64,000 bases of DNA from UBA6168 sp964643005 (GTDB taxonomy: Bacteria; Bacteroidota; Bacteroidia; Chitinophagales; Saprospiraceae): positions 8,450 through 72,449 of the forward strand of contig CAZXQI010000003.1 in the NCBI GenBank assembly GCA_964643005.1, read 5' to 3'. This document shows positions 50,180 through 58,500 of this stretch, one piece after another. The notes under the pieces were generated by a model. It was not told the DNA's origin, searched no databases, and was given only the letters and a program-made list of their open reading frames with translations. The position numbers were made by a program, and so were the translations under genes. The first letter of the stretch is position 1. The number at the start of each line of letters is the position of its first letter.

Positions 50180-53041
50180 TTATTGCTTTACCAATTTTAC
50201 CGTTCTCGATGTTTCACCTATTCGGAAGCTCAGGAGATAGACTCCTGGGGGGAGATCGGAGATATCCTGAGAGGCGGCGGGGTTTTTCAGGAGTTTGACG
50301 GGCTGACCGAGCAGGTTGGAAATGACCAGTTCATCAAATTTCAGTTTAGACTGGATAAAAAACTGTCCGGTGGCGGGGTTGGGATATATCTGTATTTTTT
50401 CACCTAAAAGTTCTTCTGCGGCGCTGTTGAGTGGGATGATGTCGGCGGCGTAGCGGGGCAGGAACTGGTAGCCGCCGTCGCAGGGGCTGGTATTGTCGAA
50501 CTGGCTGCCGAGGCCGGTGGCGTGGAAGGGGCCGGTGGGTGCGGGCATGGTGGACAATTCGCAGTCGTTGTCAATGCGCATGATGTTGGTGAAGGTTCCG
50601 TTGGTCACGTCCACGTTGAAGCTGCTGCCGTTGCCGAGCCATTGCGAGGGGTTGACCATGGTCAGGTTGGTCAGTTGGATCAATTCAGATTCGAACTGCT
50701 CGTCAATGAAGGTAGTAACCTGCGGCGTAGCAAGGGTGTTGCCGGAGGATACGAACCACAAAGTATCCGCTTCGATCTGGGTCAAGCAGTTGAATTCGGA
50801 AATCGTACCCTGTACCACTACCCTGTCGCCTTCTTTCACGGCATAGCCGAATTTTTTATTTCCAAATACGGTGATACCGCCCGTGGGGTCAATAATGACA
50901 AACTGAATGGAGGGGGTAATACCCTGAATATCAATCCCGTGTACGATGCCTTCGAGCTGGCAGGTAAGACCCAGAGAATCGGGATGGCCGCTGGCATTCA
51001 CCGTGGTGACGGGAGCAATATCATAAGCCGGATAGGAAATCTGGCAGCCGACAGTGACCGTGACAGTAGCCTGATCGCAACCTGCTGCATCGCATACTTC
51101 GTAGGTAAAGACGTCTGTGCCGCAAAAATCTGTATTGGGTGCGTAGGTGATGTTCTCCAATCCGTTGACGATAGCGGAGCCATTGGCCGGCGGAGTTGTC
51201 ACTGTCAGAGAGGTCAGCGGAATGGGTTGGATATCGTTGGCTAAGACATTAATGGTAACAGCCGTATTAAAAGGCGTCTGCGCAGAATCGTCTTTGGCAA
51301 TGACCGTGGTGGGCGCTGTGACGGAATAAGCGCAGGTGGGGAATGGAATGGGAGCGCTGGCGTTGTTGGGCACGTTGTCGAGCGCATCTACGCCGCTGAA
51401 TTCCCAGTTATCCAAAACGAAGGTACTGCCGTCGGGGCCGGTTCCGCTCTTGCGGTAAGCCCAGCCGTCGGTGTAGAGCCAGGGCAGGTTGCCGCCGGAG
51501 TGAGTCACCTCTCCGAAGACGTCAATCACCTGATTGTTTTCGTACAGCACGATGGCATCGTCGCCGTTGATGTTGACGGCGCCGCCCGTAAAATCTACCT
51601 CGAAGCCAAAGAAGTCCAAAAATTTGGCGGCGTCGTCGGCTAAATAGAAACACTCCCCTGCATTGAGCGATACGGCGGGAAGCACCGTCTCCACGCCGAT
51701 AGAGCCGCTGCCGTTGTTGGCGGACTCGACGCCAAACACGCTCAGGTCGGGGATATGCTGAAGGGCCTGCAATTCGATGCCTTTGACTCCGGCTCCGGCA
51801 GGCTGGGTGTCGTAGATTCCCGTAATGAGCAGGCTATTCGTCTGGAGGGCATCGTTGTCGAGAATGGTCAGGGTGAATAGCTGGCCATTCGATGTAATGG
51901 TCGCATCGCCGGTCGGATTCGTAAGTTCCAACACTAAGATTTCAGGGATTTCAATTTCGGCATCATCCACGATTTGGATGGCAATTTCAACCGTATCGCC
52001 AGCCGTCCCCGCCGGCAGGCTCAGCGTTATCGGCAAATCGAGGACATAGTCGCCGTTGGAGACCGTTGAGAGGGGGCTGAGCGAAACGGTGACCGTCACC
52101 GGCGTTGGGCTGACTCCGGAGAAAACGACATTGGTGTAAACCGTTCCGGCATTTTCTAAGACAGAAATATTAGTTGGACTGAATCCGATGAGGGTTCCCG
52201 TCGGGCAATTGGAGGCAGCCCCGGGATTGGCTAAGATTTCCACCACTCCGATAAATACGCCGGTGGGGGTGGTAGCCGCCGCCCAGTTAGCTGGATCGTT
52301 ATTATCTGAATCGTAATCGCAGAGCACGTTGGAGGGGCCTTGTCCGTTGGCGGCAACCGGCCATCCTCCCGTCCCCGCTTTGTAGGCTACGGAGTCAACG
52401 ACCACGTCGCTCGCATTTTTCAGTTTGATGGTTTCACCGGTATTGTTGAGGGCGCCGGTTCCATCCCATTGGAAAGCCGCAAGGCCAAAGGCAGCCTGAA
52501 AGCCCTGGGCGTTGTTGCACACGACGACGTATTCGCCGGCGCCGAGGGTGAAGGATGGGAAGGTAAATTCTACCGCCTGGGTCACCTGCCAGCCCGTCAT
52601 GTCCACCGCTGAACTTCCATTATTGTAAAATTCCACGTATTCCAAAGTATCCGGGCCGGGAGGATTGTACATGAATTCGGTGATGATGACCCCGCCCTGC
52701 GAGGAGGCCGGCACTACGGTAACCGACCCGGTCATGCCCATCGCAAAGTGCAGGTCGCAGTGGTACTGGTAGGCGCCGACAGTATTGAAGGTAAAGGAGT
52801 AATCCCAGGGGGCGGGCAGCGGGTTGCCGCTGTTGAATCCGACGGGATTGTCGGGGTAGCTCTGGGCTGAGCCGTTGATATTGTGCATTCCATTTTGGTT
52901 TACCCAGGTGACAGTTTCGCCTGCCTGGATGGTCAGGTTTTGGGGAGTGAAGGAAAATTCGTTGACTAATACGGTGTGCTGAGCCGACGCCGTCAGACAA
53001 ACGGCAAGGAGCGCCATCAGTGTAAAAATTGACTTTTTCAT
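50180..53041 (-). CDS. T9SS-secreted modular protein headed by a cupredoxin domain
   Basis: The frame is open from 53125, but the ATG at 53041 has the signal peptide MKKSIFTLMALLAVCLTASA, giving 953 aa. Residues ~21-112 are a blue-copper (cupredoxin) domain with ligands in the NGMHNING histidine and the YHCDLHFAMGM Cys/His/Met set. A lamin-tail domain (GGVIITEFMYNPPGPDTLEY) follows, then a Calx-beta-like domain (~300-400), a second lamin-tail-like part, a cadherin-like domain (AVTINVLANDIQPIPLTSLT) and an OB-like region (TCQLEGIVHGIDIQGI, then KEGDRVVVQGTISEF). It ends in a T9SS sorting domain (IQIYPNPATGQFFIQSKLKF). Probably an extracellular protein, perhaps with electron-transfer ability; the role is unknown. 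Confidence 0.88.
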   Translation of the reverse strand: MKKSIFTLMALLAVCLTASAQHTVLVNEFSFTPQNLTIQAGETVTWVNQNGMHNINGSAQSYPDNPVGFNSGNPLPAPWDYSFTFNTVGAYQYHCDLHFAMGMTGSVTVVPASSQGGVIITEFMYNPPGPDTLEYVEFYNNGSSAVDMTGWQVTQAVEFTFPSFTLGAGEYVVVCNNAQGFQAAFGLAAFQWDGTGALNNTGETIKLKNASDVVVDSVAYKAGTGGWPVAANGQGPSNVLCDYDSDNNDPANWAAATTPTGVFIGVVEILANPGAASNCPTGTLIGFSPTNISVLENAGTVYTNVVFSGVSPTPVTVTVSLSPLSTVSNGDYVLDLPITLSLPAGTAGDTVEIAIQIVDDAEIEIPEILVLELTNPTGDATITSNGQLFTLTILDNDALQTNSLLITGIYDTQPAGAGVKGIELQALQHIPDLSVFGVESANNGSGSIGVETVLPAVSLNAGECFYLADDAAKFLDFFGFEVDFTGGAVNINGDDAIVLYENNQVIDVFGEVTHSGGNLPWLYTDGWAYRKSGTGPDGSTFVLDNWEFSGVDALDNVPNNASAPIPFPTCAYSVTAPTTVIAKDDSAQTPFNTAVTINVLANDIQPIPLTSLTVTTPPANGSAIVNGLENITYAPNTDFCGTDVFTYEVCDAAGCDQATVTVTVGCQISYPAYDIAPVTTVNASGHPDSLGLTCQLEGIVHGIDIQGITPSIQFVIIDPTGGITVFGNKKFGYAVKEGDRVVVQGTISEFNCLTQIEADTLWFVSSGNTLATPQVTTFIDEQFESELIQLTNLTMVNPSQWLGNGSSFNVDVTNGTFTNIMRIDNDCELSTMPAPTGPFHATGLGSQFDNTSPCDGGYQFLPRYAADIIPLNSAAEELLGEKIQIYPNPATGQFFIQSKLKFDELVISNLLGQPVKLLKNPAASQDISDLPPGVYLLSFRIGETSRTVKLVKQ

Positions 53042-53092
53042 AAAGTGAGCATTTTGAGTGGTTTGATAAGAAGTCCGCACAGGGAATACGAG

Positions 53093-53125
53093 CAAAAGTA
53101 ATTTTTCCGAACGTAAGACCGGCAA
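53093..53125 (-). promoter_or_regulatory. Promoter of the cupredoxin-headed exoprotein
   Basis: On the minus strand TTG (53123-53125), a 22-base spacer and TACTTTTG (53093-53100) match both consensus boxes. The leader is about 45 bases, supporting the start at 53041. Confidence 0.7.
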
Positions 53126-53206
53126 GGGAAGGAGAAAATATTGGAAAATGCGAGGCGGGGAGAGACGAGGATGGGAGGGTTTTTGAGCAGATCTATAGGG
53201 AGTTCC

Positions 53207-53232
53207 AAAAAAAACCGACCGCCTTCGGCGAT
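53207..53232 (-). terminator. Intrinsic terminator after the caspase-FGE remnant
   Basis: On the minus strand a short GC-rich hairpin (CGCC, GAA, GGCG, with partly paired flanks) is followed by GGTCGG and eight T residues. Confidence 0.55.
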
Positions 53233-53280
53233 ATGGGTTTGCCCTTCTAACTTTACTCGATATGCTTTCCGTTCAGTCGT

Positions 53281-53302
53281 GGCTGCGGCTTCGCACGCAG
53301 CC
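53281..53302 (-). repeat. GC-rich hairpin just downstream of the FGE remnant
   Basis: GGCTGCG pairs with CGCAGCC, and an inner GC/GC pair closes a GAA loop beside one bulged T, about 57 bases after the last stop codon of the remnant. In characterised DGRs a GC-rich hairpin lies just after the variable repeat. That parallel is suggestive only. Confidence 0.55.
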
Positions 53303-53358
53303 TCTCCTTCTCTACCGGTAAAGCTCGTATCGCTTAACAGAATGAATGATATGAACCT

Positions 53359-55410
53359 CTATACCTGGGAGGCCAGGCGGAAGCCAATGATCATACCGCT
53401 ATCGCCTGGGCTGCTGCCGTCGCGATTAGCACTTCGGCAGTACTGCGCATCGTAGTCTCAGCAACCGCCGGGCAGCATGCGGTAGATACCTGAATTCGGC
53501 TCCTGAGTATCTATCTGCTCTTCCTTTGTATAGTCGCCACCAGTCACTACACCATTCCAACACATTCCCATGCATAACGTATAAGCCTCAGGCACTCGGC
53601 GCAAAACTGCCTACAGGAATAGTCTTTCCCCTGTATTTCCCTTTCGCATTCCCGTTGTAGGGATAATTACCATCGTAATTCGCCTGCCCGGTCGTCAGAT
53701 TCTTGCCAGTATGAAAGGGTGTTGTCGTACCTGCCCGGCAGGCATACTCCCACTCCACCTCTGTCGGAAGACGCATTCCCATCCAGTCTGCAAAGGCTAA
53801 GGCGTCATTCCAACTGACATGGATTACAGGATGATTGTATTCACTCCGATTGCGAAGCTTGCCATACGTATTATGCCCAATTTATCCCCTTATGTTTTTC
53901 CCATTTAGAATCGGTTAAAAAATAATTATAGTCCTCCTTTTCTGCATCCGTTTGATAGCCTGTAGCTGTCACAAAGGATTCAAACTGAGCTGCCGTCACT
54001 GCGTACTTACTCATCTTAAATGCGCTTAGCGTAACACGGTGCTGGAGACGTTCACGATCAAGTCTCTCTGGTTCATTTTTAGGGCTTTTCATCATGAAAC
54101 TACCGGCGGGGATGGGGATCGTCTCGATTTGGAGTTTAGAAAGTCTATCGTTTCTTTCTATTTCGCTTGCTTTACTCTTTGCTGCTTCGGCGTATATGCC
54201 TTTGGGATATTCTTCTAAATAGCTTTCATAGGCAGGCTTCGTACCGATAGGTTGGACAGAATCCCAATAGCTTGCCTCATCCTGCGCTTCTGCTGCTGCT
54301 TTTGCATACACACTATTTGGGTATTTTTCCAGGAAATTCTCGTAGGAATTCTGTGTATTTTTCTTTTCTGCTTCTTTCCAGGCAATTCCCCCTTTTGCTG
54401 ATTTCACATATTTTCCATCTGGGTATTTATTAAATAATTTTCATAAGAAGATATCGTATTTACGTTTTGGGCAAGTCTTCAGGCGCGCTCTTCAGCCGGT
54501 GTTGGTGGGATTTTCTCAGGTGTATTCCCAGATGGTTTTGGGGAGGGAGTAGGCGAGAGTATTTGATAGATCAACTCATTTCCTTCATTTTTATATTTAC
54601 TGTCAGGGTAGCTTTTAAGGAATGCCTTTATCGCCTCTTTTGTATCGGCTTTTTTTGTCTTCTCCCAGGCTATATCTTCTTTTAGGTGTAGTACAAACTT
54701 CCCGCTTTGATGGCCAGCTAACTGTAAGATCTCGCCAATAGGTTGCTGGTCGCTGCGGGTATTTGCTTTCACCCGTTCCACTACCTTTTCACAAAGCGAA
54801 GAAACCGTAATCGCTTGTTTAACATGTCGCAGATGATAAAATAGCGCTTCAGCAAAGGGGCTATTACTGCCAGGCTCTCCATCGGATACTGTTTGCAATC
54901 TCCCGCTGGCCAGCCCATAGCGACTGGGACTATTTTTATCCCGATCGGGAAGGTGTTTTCTTGCGCTTTTGGTTAGAAATAGCGAACCTGAATAACTGGA
55001 GTCAATCACCAGAAAAGTGTGGCGACTATTAATCGCAGCGATGTATTTCTCCAAATTGGGACTGGACAGGTATTGAATTGTCTTCTCAGGTTTGCCTCTA
55101 TTGGAATCCAGTAACCCGTATCAAAGTCTTCATCGTACTCACCATGTCCCGAGAAATAAATAAGGATATTATCATTGGGTGTTACGGTCTTTACCGCCCA
55201 CTTGAAGACCTCCTCCATCCCCTCTAAGGTTGCTTTTTCATTGAAAAGTATTTCAGTATTTTTCTTTTCAAGCTCATGACGACCTGTCAGTTCAGTAAGC
55301 AGGTCGCCGGCGTCTTTGACGCAGTTATATAGGCGGGAGCAATGCAGATATTCATTAATCGCAATGAGTAGCAGGTAATTGATTCCTTATTGGGTAGAGG
55401 ATTCTGTCAT
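53359..55410 (-). pseudogene. Decayed caspase (C14)-FGE-sulfatase gene with DGR-type variable tail
   Basis: Joining frames on the minus strand rebuilds one protein. It begins at the ATG at 55410 (MTESSTQ, then a shift), followed by a caspase p20 region: NYLLLIAINEYLHCSRLYNC, DNILIYFSGHGEYDEDFDTG with the catalytic histidine, and HTFLVIDSSYSGSLF, where the usual catalytic cysteine is serine. TPR/BamD-like repeats come next (NSYENFLEKYPNSVYAKAAA). The FGE-sulfatase/C-type-lectin domain follows (IPAGSFMMKSPKNEPERLDR, NHPVIHVSWNDALAFADWMG, RLPTEVEWEYACRAGTTTPF), ending AQYCRSANR and IGFRLASQV. Lesions counted: shifts near 55390, 55095, 54440, 53855 and 53540, and stops after ERA (54479), INWA (53871), APSA (53588) and PGGC (about 53455). 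No intact product is possible. Confidence 0.88.
53395..53421 (-). other. Core of a probable DGR variable repeat in the FGE remnant
   Basis: Nine codons read GAC GGC AGC AGC CCA then GGC GAT AGC GGT. Eight of the nine have the form RRY, which is what A-to-G change at the first two positions of AAY codons gives. They sit between CRSANR and IGFRL, exactly where FGE-type DGR target proteins vary. No matching template repeat was seen in the window. Confidence 0.5.
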
Positions 55411-55541
55411 TTCGAAAGAAGTTGCCAGAGTTTCAAATTGACAGAAGCAAATTTGGTCAAAGGATTTAATTTATCAGGTAATGGCGGAGGTAGTGTTGGG
55501 GTTCCCGCAGGCTTTCTCCTCAACAAATCAGGCGGCGACAT
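55407..55541 (-). CDS. Small 44-aa ORF overlapping the caspase remnant start
   Basis: An ATG at 55541 opens a frame of 44 codons (MSPPDLLRRKPAGTPTLPPP, then a Leu/Pro/Lys-rich end) whose TGA overlaps the ATG of the caspase remnant in ATGA form. This suggests a translationally coupled small protein or the end of another decayed gene. No family was recognised. The start lies inside a strong hairpin. It follows the 1417-aa gene by 52 bases on the same strand. Confidence 0.35.
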   Translation of the reverse strand: MSPPDLLRRKPAGTPTLPPPLPDKLNPLTKFASVNLKLWQLLSK

Positions 55542-55556
55542 TCCGCCGCCGCCTGA
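55528..55556 (-). terminator. Hairpin after the 1417-aa exoprotein gene
   Basis: TCAGGCGGCG pairs perfectly with CGCCGCCTGA (10 bp, nine-base loop) about 40 bases after the stop. There is no U-tract, so it may stabilise the 3' end or act as a weak terminator. Confidence 0.45.
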
Positions 55557-55593
55557 AAGCTATACACCAAAAAGTATCATTTTTCTATTAACC

Positions 55594-58500
55594 TTATTTG
55601 CCCGTGGCGCTGTTTGGAGGGATCAGGGGGTTGCAAGGTCCGATGATTGCGTCTAACTCGCCGTTGGGCATCACTTCAAACTCAGGCTGGAGAGTAATGC
55701 TTTCGCCGGCCTGGAAGACGACTATGTTGTTGGCGGGCACTGAGCCGTCGGAAATAATCTCGATGGCTGCCTGGTAAGTTCCGCTGTCAATGTCGCCACT
55801 AATGGAGAGCAGGGGCGGGCAGGGATTCACTATGTCGTCGTTTCTGATGACGCCGACAGCCGTCGCCTCTGCCAGGTCGGTATTGCAATTGGCGAGGTCG
55901 GTCAGGGTAATGGTAAACTCTTCATCCTGCTCGAAGTCGGTGTCGCCGGCTATGGAGATGGCGAGCGTCTTAGAGGTTTCTTCCGGCAGGAAGTTAACCG
56001 TACCGGATGGGAAGCTTCCTCCAAAATCATCGGCGTCGGCGGGGTTGGCGCCTGAGCCGGAGACGGCATATAGCACCGAGGTGGCGCCTGTGGTCAGGCC
56101 GCTGCGCGAGATGGTAAAAATGAAGTCGGTCGGGCCGCTGTCGCCTTCTGCCTTATCGGCATCCGTGGCGGTAAGGGCGATGAGGGGCAGTGCATTGGTT
56201 TTGCCATTGGTATTTTGTCCACAGGTGGCGTACCAGGTCGAGTCTATTTTTTGAAGGGAGGAACCGACGACGGTATTTGCCGGCTGGGACACGCCCACGT
56301 CCACGCTGGTTTGCCCATTGGCCGGGCCATTGGTGGCGGTAAATACGCCCTCATAGCTGAGAAACTCGAAAGCAGTACCGTCGCAGGCCAGTGCGAAGCC
56401 ATCGGGGCTGCCGTTTTGCAGGCCGACGACATTCCAGGAATAATAGGTGTAAGTTCCGTCGTCCTCACCGGCATCCATGGCGCTCAGCGCAGCGGAAGTG
56501 GGGAGGTAAGTTCCACCGCCGGAGCCGTTGTACAGCCAGATGGAGATCGTGGAAAGCTCTGCCTGGAAGCTATTCAGCACCGCCACTTCTATGAACTCGC
56601 CTATATCGGCGCCTTCGTTATCGTAGTGGAATTCGTTGATGAATACCACCCCGGCAGTCGGGCAATTTATATCGTCATTGAGAATAGTTCCTCCGGCAGC
56701 GGCTACGTCTATGGCAGCGCCCAGGGGATTGGACAGGGTCACTGTGAACTGCTCGTCAGGCTCCACGTCTGTATCTCCACTGACATTGATGGCAATGACC
56801 TGCGAGGCGCCTGTCGGTAGGAAGGTGACGGTTCCCGAAGGGAAAACTCCTCCAAAGTCATCGGCGTCGGCAGGGTTGGCGCCTGAGCCGCTCACGGTGT
56901 AGGTCACGGAAGAAACGCCGCTCAGATCGCCCGTGCGGCTGATGAGAAAGGTGAAGGGCGTAACTCCGGAATTGCCTTCGTTCTTAACGGCGTTGGCAGC
57001 AGTAATAGAAAAGGACGGGGGCGTATCATCGTCTAAAATGAGGCCTTCCGCCGAGGCGGCGAGGGTGGTCGCATCCACCGGATTTTCCAAAGTCACCGCG
57101 AAGCCTTCATCGGCTTCGGGGTCGGTATCTCCGCTGACTTCAATGAGTATAACTTTTGAAGTTTCATCTGCCTGAAACACAACAGTACCGGATGGGAAGG
57201 CGCCGCCAAAGTCGTCGGCATCGGCGGGGTCGTCTCCTGAGCCGGCGACAGAATAATCAACCGATGAGCTTCCCGATACATCGCCCGTTCTGTTGACGGT
57301 AAAGGTAAAAACGGTGGTTCCGGAGTTTCCTTCGGGCTTCTCGGCATCTGCGGCGACAATCTCTAAATAGGTACCGGCAGGGTCGTCGTCATTGAGGATG
57401 GTTACTTCGGCTTCAGCTATCGCCAGTTCGGCGTAACAGCCAAAGGTGCTGGCGAGGGTCACGGTAAATTGTTCGTCTTCCTCCGGGCTGAGATCGCCGG
57501 CTACGTTGATGGTAATCGTCGCCGTTGTTTCGTCGGCATTAAAAGTGAGGCTGCCAGAGGGGAAGAATCCGCCTTCGAAATCATCTCCCACTGCCGGATT
57601 ATCGCCGCTTCCGGCCACGCTATAATTCAACGTAGTTTCTCCCGTCGTCAGACCGCTGCGGTTTACAGTGAAGGTAAAAGGCGTGACGCCGCCATTTCCC
57701 TCGTCTTGTTCTGCGTTGTCGGCTACAATTGAAATTTCCGGCAGCAGGTTGGTTGCGCCTTTTGTGTTCTGGCTACAGACAGCGTACCAGGAGTCGCCAA
57801 TTTTTTGAATGGAGCTACCCTTTGGAGTGGCGCTATTGCTTTGTTTTGTTCCAATGTCCACACTGGTCTGACCGGCAGCGGCGCCGTTGGCGGCGGTAAA
57901 AGTTCCTCCGTAGCTAATGAATTCAAAGGCTGCTCCGTCGCAACTCAATGCAAAGCCGTCGGGGTCTCCGTTCTGGATGACTACGTCCCAGGTGTAATAG
58001 GTATAAGTTCCGTCATCATTGCCGGGACTGAGATTGCTGAGCAATTTACTGCCGTAGTTCTGGCCGTTTGATCCATTGTACAGCCAGACGGCGATATCGG
58101 AAGGCGCCACAGTGGAACTATTTAGCACGGCTACTTCCACGAACTCTCCCTCGTCGGTTCCGGTATTGTCGTAATGAAATTCATTGATAAATACTTCGGC
58201 AGAAGTTGGGCAATTCGCATCGTCATTGAGAATCAGACCATCGGCGGATGCAGTGTCAATGCCGGCGCCAAGAGGATTGGACAGTGCAACGCTGAACTGT
58301 TCATCCGGTTCCGGAGCCGTATCTCCGCTAACATTGATGGTAATGACCTGCGTGGCGCCCATCGGCAGGAAGGTGACAGTTCCCGAAGGGAAAACTCCTC
58401 CAAAGTCATCGGCGTCGGCAGGGTTGGCGCCTGAGCCGCTCACGGTGTAGGTCACGGAAGAAACGCCGCTCAGATCGCCCGTGCGGCTGATGAGAAAGGT

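Larger units (their letters stand above)
53042..53358. other. Intergenic stretch with promoter, terminator and GC-rich hairpin
   Basis: Reading the minus strand, the remains of the FGE gene end at 53359. A GC-rich hairpin, a U-tracted terminator and the promoter of the 953-aa gene then follow in order. No reverse transcriptase or template-repeat-like copy of the upstream tail was seen. Confidence 0.6.

Noticed and set aside
53126..55593. Reverse transcriptase or template repeat for a DGR near the FGE remnant
   Set aside because: All frames and gaps in this stretch were read; none has reverse transcriptase motifs, and no second copy of the tail was found in the window.
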